Shown here piece by piece: positions 25,866-39,052 of a stretch of DNA of 64,000 bases. The notes below the pieces were generated by a model. The model saw only the letters and a list, made by a program, of their open reading frames with translations, was not told the origin of the DNA and made no database searches. Source of the DNA: Paragyromitra xinjiangensis (lineage: Eukaryota; Ascomycota; Pezizomycetes; Pezizales; Discinaceae); the NCBI GenBank assembly GCA_038503065.1, contig JBCAMK010000015.1, positions 1,426,001-1,490,000 on the forward strand. Direction: 5' to 3'. Position 1 is the stretch's first letter. Each line of letters begins with the position of its first letter. A program made the translations under genes and the position numbers.

Positions 25866-27899
25866 ATGCCCCGAACATCTCATGAAAATGACGAACGTAC
25901 GCCACTTCTCCAAGATCCAACAGCCTTAGTTGTCGATAGTCCAACAGGTATCCAAGAGGCAGTAAATCGGAGTGTTGCTTTGGAAAACGAGGAAAACGAG
26001 GCTATTGCTCAGTATTCGGCCTGTACGAAAACTCCTGGAGTCACAAGTCTTGAAGTTACAGCAGTTAAGGATACATCTGCATCCTGGCTGACGCTCCCTA
26101 AGAAACGTCAACTCACCCTCCTAGCATTGTGTCGTTTTGTTGAACCTGTCAGCCAAACGTCAGTGTTATCATACCTTTACTACTTTCTCCGCACCCTAGA
26201 TCCGACTCTTCCACCATCCGCACTCTCTCGCCAGGCAGGATACCTGGCGTCCGCTTTTGCAATATGCATGTTCTTGACTGGATGGCTTTGGGGTAGGGTT
26301 GCGGACAAAATTGGGAGGAAGAAGGTTGTATTGATAGGATTAACATCAACATCAGTTGCGAGTATCATTTTTGGCTTTAGCGAGAGCTATCACGGGCTTG
26401 TAATTGCGAGATGCTTGGCAGGATTGATGGATGGAAATATTGCTATACTAAGGACCATGATTACGGAAACCGTGGTCGATAAAAAGTAAGCACTGATTTT
26501 CAAGCTTTTGATATATACTCCGATCAGAAGCGGATTAGACATGAATCTCAGATGCCCAAAACAGCCTTCTCTAGGGATGGTGCTCCCTTGCTAACACAGC
26601 ATCCTAGATATCATTCACGTGCTTTTCTTATTCTCCCCTTGACCTTCAATTTCGGAGCAGTCCTGGGACCTATGTTGGGCGGATTCTTAGCGGATCCAAC
26701 CTCCGAGAGCTCACCAGCTTCGAAGTTATTTGGGCCAGGAACATTCTTCGGTGGTGAAAATGGTGTAGGGTGGATGAGAAGATGGAAATATGCATTGCCA
26801 AATGTGATTTCTGCAATTTTGCTGGTTACTATTGCTGGTGCCTGCTTTCTATTCTTGGAGGAGGTAAGATGCTTGATCTTCATAGTACTCGTATCTTATT
26901 TATGAGTTATAACCATTGAATTCTAAGAACACCATGTTAACCGCCAAGCAACACTAGACACTAGAAACACGGAAGAGAGATCTGGATTTTGGAATCCATG
27001 CCGGTAAAAAATTGAAGTGCTTTTTCCGTCGTTTCAAAAACATAGACACGGAGACACCCGAAGGAAGCGATGTCTGTGCTGAAGTAGCCGATCGATCGTC
27101 TGCCCCCAAACCTAGTGGAAACTCGCTTAATGGGAATAGTAATCCACAACAAACCAGGCAAACACCTAGCCCTATTCTTCCTACAAAAATATGGACGCGT
27201 AACGTTAAGTTGACTATCCTCTCTTGTGCCATCCTGCCAATCCATATGTCCACGTTTATGCATCTCTGGGGCGTTTTCCTATCGATACCCAGATCAACAG
27301 ACAGGGGACATGAGCACCTTCCTTTCTACTTCAACGGTGGCCTGGGCCTTTCTCCAGCATCAGTTGGGTTAGCGATGTCCCTCTTCGGCATCCTTGGCAT
27401 ATCGGTTCAAATCCTCGCATATCCTCCAGTCGCACAGCACATGGGGATCCTGAACCTATATCAGTGGTCCCTGTTCACTTTTCCCCTGGCTTATTTCCTC
27501 ATCCCATACCTTAGCATTCTCCCAAGTACTACCTCACCCCCAGCTGCGGCTGGGGGGCCAGTGGTGTGGATAGGGATCACTTTGATTCTATTATTCCAAG
27601 TTGCAGCGAGAACGTTTGCACTGCCGTCGTCAGTAATACTATTAACAAACTCAGCACCATCTCCACTGGTCCTTGGACGGATTCATGGCCTAGCAGTTAG
27701 TTTAGCGAGTTTGTCGAAGGCAGTTGGCCCAGCGGTTGCTGGCATATTATTTGGTCTGGGGTTAAAGGTTGGGACTGTTGGAATTGCATGGTGGGCGCTT
27801 GCAGGAGCGGCGGGGGTGGGTGCCATTGTTGGATTATGGCTGGGGGAGGATGGAGACATAGATGATGCTGAACGAGGCGGGGAGATTGTTCGTTCATGA
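25866..27899 (+). CDS. MFS transporter (ZIFL/DHA1-like) with long hydrophilic N terminus and central loop
   Basis: Three exons: 25866-26485, 26608-26863 and 26958-27899 (605 aa); introns of 122 and 94 nt, phases consistent. The first 80 residues are hydrophilic and acidic, starting MPRTSHENDERTPLL, a form typical of fungal vacuolar or plasma-membrane MFS proteins. Helix 1 contains RFVEPVSQTSVLSYLYYFL and the loop 2-3 motif GRVADKIGRKK is intact. The conserved ARCLAGLMDGNIAILRTM segment matches helix 4 of the family related to plant zinc-induced facilitator-like transporters. The central loop after LFLEETLETRKR is about 75 residues. The C-terminal half has six more helices and ends in an acidic tail. 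Substrate unknown. Confidence 0.87.
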
Positions 27900-30800
27900 G
27901 TCGTATCTCAGCCTCAGCATCGTCTCGAGGGTTCAAGAAATAAGGAAAACGGAGAGAAATAAATGATCAGCAAACATGAAACGTGTATGCATGATGCAAT
28001 GGCAATTCAAATAAATGCCGTTCCAAAACATCTATACTAGAGGGATGAGTTAATTACTCCAGTTAATATTTTATGTGGTATGGAATAACTCAAAATAGTA
28101 GAAGGCTCTTCGAACCCCCCCCGCTCCCCTGTTATACTAGCCAGAAATAGGAAGATCAAGGATACCAATTCGACGTCACGAATCCGGTCGTAAAAACCGC
28201 GTTAGTGTTTTGTCAAAGTGATGCTCAAATGGTGTTGATATCTTATTCTCAAAGCAACGTCATAAGCTCTCACTCGGTTCTAGGCCATCCTACTGCTTAG
28301 TGGTGATGTTTGACCCTAGCAAGTAGCATGTTTGGGGATAAACAAGATCTAAGGCAAGAGAAGTTACTAAAATTAAAACTAAAAGCGACCAGTAGGTTAG
28401 AATTCCGCAGAGTCGATGGCAAAAAATCGTGATGGTTGGTGCTAGCTAACAAACCACCCCCTTTTCTAAATGGTTCGGCCGGTTTACAAGTACCTCGGTT
28501 ATTCGACGAAAGTGATATTAGATTCTTACACCCCGTAACATGACCAATTACAAATGATATTTGGGGCGAGCCATCTTTCCATTCAACGAAAACGCTTGGC
28601 CAGCTGGCGTGGGACACGAATAGTTCGAGACCGCGTTTTTGTCCGCGGCGAATGAAATCTCAGCTGCCAAGAAAAAAGAAGCAAAAGACCAAGCAACCGG
28701 GGGGCTGAGCGCTGCCATCACAACGACACAGCGCAAAAAAAATAGCAAAGGGGCGTCAGGATCTCACGCATTTTGGTGTGCAATGAGAAACGTTGAATGC
28801 ATATTAATTTATCCACGTCTCGGATGGGGATATGATCGCGAGCCAGTCTTACCATTTCTCCCCCCTCCCCCAGGACACATGCAAATAATCGTTTTCTGTC
28901 ATACTTATTAGGTTCTGCATCTAGAAGGAATGTCATATTTTGTCTTTTTCAGCTCATCGAAGGCTAGCATGAACCATAATTAGGAATTGGTAAGTGGGAA
29001 AGAAGTCCCTCCGGAATTCAAACGAACGTATAGATGAGGATGTGTAAGTAAGGATTAGTGTATTCGAGTTACTAAGCCTGGGAAACTAAAGCCCATCAAC
29101 AACGTGTGTTCACTCTCGTGTGGTGACTCCTTCTATAAAGTTTTAGGTGAGTATTTGCGACTGTATCAACGACCTGCACCAAAAGGGCTGAAATCATATA
29201 CTGTCACTCGAGATATTCCACACAGCCCGTCTCAAATCTTAAAAGTCTCTCTATTAATACCTGTGATCTATGCATTGGCAGAGAAGAGAAGGCAAACGCT
29301 AGGGTCTAGGTGGCGGCTATGGAGAGAAGAAGGAAGACAAGGGAAGTGGGAAAAACAAATTGGGCCGAGGTCTCAGGACTCTTCAGAATCACTAGTTTCA
29401 TAGGCCAGGCCAGGCCACGTAACATCCCAAACGGTGGCCACAAGAACCTCCTGGAAAACATTAAAACCACTATTCAACTATGAGGCTATGTTTCGTAAGA
29501 AACACTGGGCGGTCCGTGCATTGATATCATAGACTTCGGCTCCGAATACCCACGTATCAGATACTTAGATAAAATCTTGAATGACAGCGCCACAGGTTCA
29601 ACTCCATTAGAAATAATCGGAATACACAGTCTTTAGAATCGGGATTTTTCTAGACCTAGTCTCAGTTTGCCAGAAGGTGCTTGAGGGCGACAGTACCATT
29701 CATCAAATATCACTCGCCACGTTGGGCTTTGGGTCCTGTAGCTTTACCCTATCTGCCGGCTCCGGCTAGTATCTCCCCGAATTCGGTACCTCGGTGTCCG
29801 TAGAAGTGCATACGCGCAGTCACAAATCTAGACCTGTTGGAGAATCAGATACTATAATATGACATGATGCGGGGCCGTGTGGGCCTCGTCTAGCTTCCCA
29901 ACGAGTAGCAGACATTGACCCAAAATCTCCACCAGCTCGAATAAGACATCTCGGAACTCTCTCACCAACTCTGGCTGAATTCCACCCAAAGGACAACAAT
30001 AGTATTCACTCTATTGAATATACTTTGCGGACATAATAGCTATGTAACATTCCTGATCTCGAAATACTTAACATCAGGTGATTAATTTTGGTCCCCAATT
30101 CACCCTATCGCACCCCTCCCCTAACATAACTAACAGGCTAAACACAAAAACGGAAAGGATGAAGGACTCGACAGGGCGAGTTCAGTATCGTACATGTTGA
30201 AATACAGAGAAAAAAAGATAAAGAAATAATGTTGAAAATTACCAAATCCAAAAACATGAACCAAACCCCGAAAGAAAAGAGAAGAAAACAAAAACAAAAA
30301 CAAAAACAAAAACTTAAAAGAGACATTTCCTAGAAGAAAAGGGAAGAAAGTTAAGACTACACAATCGTTTCATTACTCCGCCCCTCTCTTCTCCTGCTCT
30401 CCTGCTCCTTGCGCTCTTCGCTGTCGTGCCTGGTCCGCTCGTTTCACATAATTCCTCCAACTTACCCCAGTTTACCCGGAGACCAAGATGTGTTGATACA
30501 TCGTGAAAAGAAAAAAAACAAGGAAAAGGAAATCACGCATTATCGTCTCCTTTGGAATACAATCAACAGAAATATGTGCTACAGAATTTCCCATGGTAGT
30601 AGAGGATGAAAAGCTATGAGAAAGTGAAAAGGGAACAAACAAAAAGGAATAGTCAATAAAGACTCGAATAGAGAAAATAAAACAAGAACCCAGTATCCCC
30701 AGCATGTACTGACCTAACCCTCCATCACGCAACCGTGATCAGGTACAAACCATGCATTCAAGTTAATGCAAAAGAAACAAAGCATAGATACACAAACCAA

Positions 30801-30937
30801 CAACCAGCGGCTCGAATCTAAAACCAGAAAGAACCAGAGGAACAAAAACCCCATGTACATAATCCCAAAGCAAGCTTTTTTGATCATTGAGTAAAAAAAT
30901 GAAGGGAAGGAAATGAAGAAAATGGAAAAGGCAAAGT
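27900..30937. other. Intergenic, no gene seen
   Basis: 3.0 kb. Long ORFs here lack true ATGs or plausible composition. An (AAACAA)-type A-rich simple repeat lies near 30285-30312. The region right of 30350 is purine/A-rich and probably includes the 3' UTR of the methyltransferase gene ending at 30938. Confidence 0.4.
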
Positions 30938-33896
30938 TTATCCGGCAACTTGAACGGCATTCAAAACTGGCGCAGTCACGATGGGACCCTCAGCAGGCAA
31001 GCCATCAATGCCGGTTGCTGCTGATAAAACAGTCGTGATAGCCTGTTCAAGCAGCTGGTTTGATACTTCATCATCCACAGCCGTTACAGCACCCATACTC
31101 CTCCTCGTAGCCCTGGTCACGACCGTACTGGAGGATCTGCTAGTGACCGAAGAGGAAGAGGAGGGTAAACTTGGAGTTTTAGCCTTGGCTGTAGTTGTAG
31201 TGGTTGTGCTAGCCGTGAGGACCTTTTCGTAGGTCTTCTTCTTAAGCGTCGAGACTGCGTTCTTACTAGTTATAGACTTGGGGATAACCTTTCCTTTTAC
31301 ACCGCGTATCGTCTTGTTAACTTTGTAAGTTTTCGTGACACGCGGCCTGCCAGCCTTATTGCGGGTACGACGACGGCGAGCAGCCTCTTCGAGTGCAGTA
31401 TTCTTCTTGGTGGGGGAAGCTTCCGTTGGGTGGTCTGAGGCCTCCGACGAAAGAGAAGAAAGAGATTCGGGCTCTGAGTCTTCTGGTGCTGGTGAAGGCG
31501 ATGCTACAGGGGATGGTAGAGGTTTCCGTCTGTGTTTCCGTTTTGGGCTGATGATGACCGATTTCTGAGTTTGAGCCAGCACTTTCCTCGGCCTTCCCCT
31601 TGTAGGTTTTTTGACTTCAGCTGGTCTTCCGCCCTTGCCGCTAACCCCCTTCTTCTTGCCCTTATCCTTGTTTTTGCCTTTGCCCTTGGATGATGGCAGT
31701 TCCGGCTTCTTTTGCAGTCCATCAGCTCTCTTTCCAAGGGCACCTCGGCAGTTTTCGGATCCACAATGGCAGGCCTGTTGACTGACGCCTGTAAACCAGC
31801 TTTAGAGAAGAATTTGTCAGTTTGTGATTCTTTTCCGGGTATGATATAATGCATGCTATGCGGACTCACTTAAAATTATAGTCATAAGTGAGTTCGTCTC
31901 CAGCTTCGATACCCTTATCTCCAGCAAACAGAGCCATCCTAGGTCTTCCATCCACAAGCCATTTCTCCATTCGGCAATTAGGATCACATGAGTCTTGAAT
32001 GAGCGAAGCGAGACATTAGTATGAGCAAACTCTCTACACAAAAGCACGAACAGACTTACGATTGACAAAACGTGCAACAGAACCCCTGGTAGCATCGAGA
32101 ATCATATTTTGATGAAAAAGCATGAGATAATAGTTCTTTTCGCCAGAATGTTAGCAATTGTTAACCTTTCCGAAAAGGGCAATCCCTTGCTCACGTTATT
32201 GTCTTTGTAGTCTTCAATCATCCTCCTTTCGCTCTCCTCTTGTGTGATTATCTCTCCGGTATACTCCACAACAATTTGCCTCGGCGCAAAGCTTCTGGTG
32301 GCTCGTAGCCCATGCCCGCAGTTTTGGGTCTACACGCAAAATACGTTTCCTCTGGTCAGTAACATTCCTGCAAAAATTCGAGTGACCCTAGAAGCAAACA
32401 CGAGGACCAAGAAACAAAAAGAAAAATGTGGACACTACCAAAATGACTTCTACTCCCTCAGCAAATTTGGTCCCGGTCTTTACTCGCTCCTTCAAGTCGG
32501 CAAAGGCCCTATTACTACAATACTGAGGCTCAACATTACAATTTCCTTCATCGCACTCCATCCAGGTACAGCGATTGAGGCAATCTTCGTCACAGCCTTT
32601 TTTCTCTGTACAAACGCATTTTGCCATGGATGCCTTTTCTTTCTTCCATACTTGGGAAGCATCCCCAATCAAAACATCTACAGATAGACGGGTACGCATG
32701 GGAATTCACCGGGCATCTAGTTAGCCAACTGACCTTAAAAGAGGACAAAAATATATCTTCAAGCAATTTGATTATGCGAGTAGGGAAAGGGACGGAAAGA
32801 GAAGGGTGGATGTACTATGGTTGAGCTTTCTCCAATCCTGAATTGGTCCACACCTCCAAGGACTTGGCGCAAAGATGTTGAATGGAAGTTTGAAGTCGCG
32901 AGCAGTATCCATGATCACCAAGCCTGTGAACATGGGTAATGGTAACGCAGGCGGCCGATCAGACCCCGACTTGCCCCGTTTCTTCGATTTAGCTCCCGGC
33001 CGCTTCCTCACATCCAAGTCTTGGCCTTGCCCCAGATAAAGCCCTTGGTTTAGCCAAACCTTCTTCTTCTTCTTTGGTTTCAGATATTTATTAACCGGAG
33101 GCGCCTCCGGAGAGTCGCGGGTAGCAAAGCTTTCATCATCATCATCTTCATTGTACGAAAGGTGCTTCTTTGCTCTCTTGCTAGCCCTCAACGGAGCTCC
33201 GTCGGCAGAAAACCTAACAGAAGTATTTCCCTGTAGCTTCGCACCAGCACTCTTAGAACCACCAGCCATAACATCGTGTGATCTTTTGCCTCGTGAGCCG
33301 GTCGGCGTTGTTGTTTCCGCAAGCTTGTTAGCGATTATGCTCAATCGTTTGCTCTGGCGACGCGTTTTGTCTGCGGTTTTTGAGCCTGGAGCTGAAGAAG
33401 GCGCTTTCGCAGAAGATCTGAGCTGTCTAGTTACTGTCGTGACCTCCTTCACGACAGTCGTTGTTGTTTTCTTCGTAGAAGGGGTGATAGGGGTATTTTC
33501 CTGTAGTCGGGCGCGGTCTCGTAATTTACGCGTGTCGCGCGTCTCCAGATCCTCTTCACCCTCGTTTGTGTCCTCCGGATTCTCTCCTTTTTCTAACCCC
33601 TCTCCTGCTTCTTTGTTCCCTTCCTCCAGTATTTCCGCTTCATCTTTTTGTGCCCCTTCCTCGATTTCTACCTCTAGCGATTTGTCGTCTTGCATTTTTC
33701 CCTCTTCCACACCTTCCTCCGCCGTGGTGGTTGTTCGTTCTGGAGTGGTAGAGATGCTGGTCGCCGAATTGGAATTGTTAGTTATAGACGCCGAATCAAT
33801 AACAGAAGGCGTTGCCGAGGACGGCTGCATAGCAATAGCGTCGAGAGTATTTGTCAAGTCCGGCGGAGGAGAATTGGGAGGCGGAGACCACTCCAT
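30938..33896 (-). CDS. Ash1-type histone H3K36 methyltransferase (AWS-SET-postSET)
   Basis: Six exons: 32816-33896, 32439-32677, 32195-32329, 32060-32135, 31870-31993 and 30938-31799 (838 aa); every junction keeps phase. The N-terminal 330 residues are low complexity and acidic, then basic. The AWS domain follows ([17 protein letters not shown] ... [13 protein letters not shown], residues about 390-425, with the zinc-binding cysteines). The SET domain runs [34 protein letters not shown] (split by intron 4) and ELTYDYNF, and the post-SET zinc knuckle is [13 protein letters not shown]. These features match fungal ASH1 orthologues, which methylate H3K36 independently of RNA polymerase II; Set2 is the alternative, but no WW or SRI domain is visible in the C terminus. 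The C-terminal 240 residues are Lys/Arg/Ser-rich with AT-hook-like GRPRK and GRPRV words. No bromo, BAH or PHD domain is seen. Confidence 0.92.
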
Positions 33897-36800
33897 TGTA
33901 AAACCGTGGCGGGGGGTGGGATAAGTGGTGAGAGAAAATAGAAAGATAGAGACGGAAAGGGAGACACTAAGGGTTAGAAAGTCAAGAGGGGAGTGCAGGG
34001 GGGATGCACGGGAATGCAAGCGGTGAGGAAGGAGGTTTGTGGGGAAACCAATTAAGACACGAGGATTAAAAGAGCGGAAGAGCACACGCGAAGTAGGCAG
34101 TGTGATATGGAGTGTCTACAACTTGGCCACCACAAAGGGCAGGGGTGGGGGGGAGGGGAGAGAAGGAGAGCGAGGAGCAACACGGATAGGAAAAAGAAAG
34201 CAGCAGCAAAGACAGAGAGGAGGAGAAGGAGGAGAGGAGAGGAAGAAGAGAAGGAGGAGAGGGTGTGGGTATGGGATGGGAATGGGTATGGGTATGAGGG
34301 AGGGAAGACACGGATGTAGGAGAGGTAGTACAGTATGGTACAATCTCCCTCTAAGCATATTTAGTATCATTCATTATCTCTCTTTACATACTATCTTCCA
34401 AACTCAACCACCCTCCGAATCTCATTGCCCCCCTCCTCCCTGCCCCAGAACCCTAACAGGCGCTTATATCTTATTCAGGGACTTGTGTTTCTAATACTTG
34501 ACTTATCCACCCTTAGTTGGGCTCTCTACTGTACTTAAATAGCTAGTGGAGTCCCTACAAACACACAAACAAACTCCTGGATCCTCAAAAAATACCTATA
34601 CCCTTCTAGGGGCGCGGGCTGAAAGGGAAGAAAAAATTCATGCACTACATATGGTACAATCAAATTGAGGCTTTATTATGGCATTGGCATCCTGGAAGTA
34701 ATCCTCCCAATCCCAATCCCCGCCGGCGCCGCCCATTTGCCGGATCCATACATCCAGTATAACAACAATCAACAAATAAATCACCCTCACCGGCGTGGCG
34801 GATGCCAGTAAATTAAATGGTAATCGTGAACCAGACGGCTGTTGTGTACCGAAACGACGGTAACTACACTGACAGCGCAACAAACTGTTTCTCATGCTAA
34901 CTTGGGTAGTTGTGAGTGAAACTTTGCTTTTTATTTTATGCCAACAAAGAAACATGTATGGATCGCTTTGGGAAAGGCTTCGAGTAGATAAATATCGAAA
35001 GCTGCACGTAAAGTAGTAGAAAATCGATGATGCAGAACGCCACATACCTTGCCGCCAGTCTCATGGAAACTGGATCGGAGCACTTCCGAAGGCATGCATC
35101 CCGCTTGTTACTTCGGCAACTTTCCAATTCTCCTCTTTATAAGGTTTCCCCGATTCCAAATAGGCTTTAATTGATTTTCTCGCTTTTTTCTCCATCACTC
35201 TCCGATACATATTTCGCCCACAGAGATCCAACCGATTCAGAAACTTCCTAAAATATTTCGTGGGCCAAGCCCACCCCAGGCCTGTGCAATGGTTTATCTT
35301 TCGATCGTTTCATGAGTATGTCTCTTCTAGACATCCAACTAAACACCCGGGTGGCCAACCTTTGGCCTTACGTGGTAAAAGGCTGGCTGAACCTAGGCCT
35401 GACCATTCCTTGCGCCAGAAAAAACCGCACACATGTTTGGCTTGAACCAGTTGGATCACGACCTATATCAAAACGAACGTTTACCCACCATTTGCTGCAA
35501 GTGAATCACGGCCGAGGTAGGAGGTTCGAAAGACTCAAATGCTGCATTGGTGCACTGATATTTTTCGGATTGGCCTGGTCTGGGTCAAGATCAACGCCTC
35601 GGATCTCTACTTCCGTTGGTGAGAGAGTGGTTGCCGCTCAAGAGGAAAATTTCCCAGAAAACGCACCAGCTGAGGTGCTTATATATGCTTCTATTAGAAT
35701 GCAAGAAACAACATAAATTCTTATCGTAGCCCCTGCTGGATTGCTTCGCTTGAAATTTCCACTCACGCAGACGAGGCTCGAGCACTGATCGATGGCTTCT
35801 TACGTGTAAGCCTCCTTTGTTCCCACCGATCACGCAACACGCGTAGATCTTTAACCTGTCAATCATCTTTGTGCTAGTTCTCCTTTCGCTTTTTCGCAAA
35901 ATACATTCATGCATATCGGAATCCACTTCATGAATTCTCACTCGGGCACAATCCGACCGGTCGCTCTGAGTCCTTGGATGAAATTCTCTGCGTGGTTCTC
36001 GAGTAGAACCAGATTAACCAGACGAAAATCAAAAACTGGGCTCTGGAGGACTCGTTAAAACTCCATCGCTTAAGACATGGAGAGCCTGATCTTCAGTGAT
36101 CGAGGAACTAAAAAAATGTCTTGGGCAGTGAGCACATCGTAATAGCTGCGAAGAAGCTCGAGATTAAGCCTTCGGAGAAGTATTTCCAGCCAATCATATG
36201 ACTCAGATAGGTTTTTAGGTTGCCGGGCCGACCTAGAAATGGCTTAGGGTACTGCGAGATCTTAGAAGTCCTTTGTGGAAGGAGCCAAAGGTCCTCGGTT
36301 CTTGTGCAGCCATAGAATGGAACCACTTTGTAGTCATCGTTACCCAACTGACCTTAATATAGTGCTGAGTTTGGTATATAATGGTTGCCTTTACAGCGTC
36401 ATCTTACCTACATGTAAGCTATATGCATAGTCAGAGGTAAGGAAATTCTACGGTGTGTGAGTTAGTACCCCAGGGAATGATGACTGTGAAAGGTTTAAGT
36501 ATTCCAAGAAGCTACGTTGAAGCTGATATACGTGATTACTTGGCCCAAATCATAATTTACTAGATCTGACAGGGAATCCCGGAAAGACTTGGCATTCGCA
36601 GATATCTTAGAGGTGATGTGCAAATGTACAGGAAGAAGTAATCTCCAGTAGGTTTACTAGCGTTTTGATAGAGCTGGTTTTAAGGATCAATGACTCAATC
36701 AGTCGTCCTCTTACCTTCTGCCTCTAATTCGAATATTCACCAGATCTGAACATCATCTAATGGCTTTTTCTATCAGATATCTTCTTGACCTCTCTCTGGC

Positions 36801-39052
36801 CACGAAACCCCATCTATCCATCGAGATTTCAAGTTTTCCAGCCAACCCACCGCTACCCTAACATTCCATTCGAGTCTGTTACGATCTGTGTTGTCTTTTA
36901 GGGGCTGATCTCTTTTCAGCACAGGACAATGGCTAAATTTCAGAAAACAGAGATGTGTCGAGTGATACATTATGATGCGTAATAATTTCCGATGCTGGGG
37001 GCTACCCGATAAACGGGGTAAAACAAGTAACGAGAATCCTTGAAAATCAGGGAAAGATCGATGTTGAGAACCCCCTGATGACCCGGAGACAAAAACTGGC
37101 CCTGAAAAACAAAGAAATTAGAATAAAAAGACCACCTATACCTGAGTGGTTTTTTCTTTCTTCTCTGAATCTTTCCTCTCCACTACCATCTGTTAGTCTC
37201 CACATCTCACACCGTCCGCTGGGATGTCCATTTACATCACCAAAACTCTATCTTGGTGCTATCGCTAAGATACTTTTGCTTTGGGGCTTCAACAACCTAC
37301 ATTCCATCCTTTCATCATCTCTAGTTTATTCTAGGATCTTCAAACACTATCTATTAAAAGAAGAGAGTTGAGTTACAAGTGTTTTTGGGAAATAATGCGA
37401 AGAGCCGCTAGTCCTACCTTCTACACCAGCCGTCTTACCAGCCCATAATTCAGGATCATTGAGACGACCTGCGAGCAACGCTGATGTAGTGATTCTGACG
37501 AAGCGGGCTAGGCAAGAATATGAGCGGGGCCCCAATTCACGATTCACAGGCTGGATTACACGAGCAGCAAGGAGCAAGAAACATTATCGGCAAGGGTAGC
37601 TAGGAAGAAGCCGATACAGCTTTAATCTATCAGCGCCAAAGCGCAGCTGACAATAAATTCAACCACTCTACTATCTGAAAGCATCATTGACGGGATTTAC
37701 CTTTTTTTATTTCAAAAAGAAACCTAGCGAATCCCCATATCATGCTAACAAGCAGCTCTTTAAGAGCGGTTTCAAAGATTATGGCCTCCTCGTAGATCTA
37801 GCAGACGTCTGATATCCTCAAGTCAGGATGACAAAGTTTATCATTCTGCTCCCCAGCCTCAGTCTCCTATATTTTCTAGGGCTACGACGCCGAGCTCCAC
37901 CGTCAGCTGCGCCTTTCCGAAAGAATTACCCAGGAATTATTGGAGCTGAGTCTGCGGTATAAATACTAAACAATCAAAGACTTTCCCAACTAGATCTTCT
38001 CGAGCGCATTAGAAACCTTCGCCTTTTTCTACCATCATGCAAACTACTGATGACTTCAACAAGTGCATTTACCTGTCTAGATAGGCTACTAAGTAGGCCA
38101 ACCCTTATTTGCAAGATGCGCCCTCCTTGCTCAAACATACCAACCATTACATCCATTACTAGCAGGAATCTCCTAGAGGGATTTTTTGCCTGTCATGAAA
38201 ATGAGCGTCGCACTCCGTTGGGCGAATGCGTCGAGTGAACTTCTCACTCTACCTACATGAAAGTACCAACGACACACTTAGGGAATATTACTATTAGGTA
38301 ACCGAACGCTGAGGGTCGGAGTTATGCTTGTTATCATAGCACCTTCTACTCACCCATCCGGAGATTACTATCAGAAGTTGAGCGTTATAAACTCGGCTTA
38401 AGTTGTTGGTGATAGAGGCTTACTCGGATCGGCCCGATCCGCAACCGAATCATTTCGTTTCATTACCTCTACCTCGGGTTTCAATAGAAACGGCAGCTTA
38501 GCTGAATGGGTTATTATACAAGGGAGAATAAGCGAAGCTCGTATTTGCGGTCTATATCTACTTTTACGCCTACCTGCATCACGGCTCTGGATGATGATGT
38601 GTCTCGGTCCGATGTCCCAAAATGGTATCATTCTGTCTCGATATGACTTCATAGCGATTGAACGCTTACCCATGACATTGCGGCTCAAGCAACCAACAAG
38701 AGGTCCTATGTGAGCGGTCGGGGGAGTGAATTTATACCTAGTCTATCGCTCACACGGTATATCAGCCATACAAGTCGTTGCGAATATCCCGTATCAGCTG
38801 GTGCACAGCCCCATAATAACATCAGCTGTGCACAAGCAGAGTGTTTTATATGAATGTTTGAAACGTCAATTCTTACGCGAAGTCTACATGAAGGGCGAGT
38901 ACGTGTCTGAAACTTCAGCTGGCTGAAGTTTGTTTGATTAGGGGTCATCTATAATCCGCCATAACCTAATAGACCTAGGTTTCTCTAATAATTCTAGTTA
39001 GTTCGTTATACCTGTTATCTGCTCGTTCTTTAGCCTTTTACTTTCTTATAGC
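33897..39052. other. Long intergenic stretch upstream of the Ash1-type gene
   Basis: 5.2 kb without a gene I can support. It begins with the purine-rich tract at 34140-34310. Several ATG-initiated ORFs of 60-135 codons occur (for example 34638-35045 minus and 35312-35716 plus), but they overlap each other or lack family features. A short inverted pair GTGAGCG / CGCTCAC lies at about 38712-38752. Confidence 0.4.
34140..34310 (+). promoter_or_regulatory. Polypurine (GA/GT-rich) tract in the Ash1-type gene promoter
   Basis: About 170 bp of almost pure purine sequence with GGGAGGGG, AGGAGGAGAAGG and GGGTATGGG words on the plus strand; on the sense strand of the Ash1-type gene it is CT-rich and lies 240-410 bp upstream of the ATG. 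Such tracts often mark fungal promoters and exclude nucleosomes. Confidence 0.6.

Noticed and set aside
34638..35045. 135-aa minus-strand ORF with one hydrophobic segment (VIYLLIVVILDVWI)
   Set aside because: True ATG but no recognisable family and only weak composition evidence; cannot support as a gene without transcripts.
35312..35716. 134-aa ATG-initiated ORF
   Set aside because: Overlaps an opposite ORF of similar length and shows no conserved motif.
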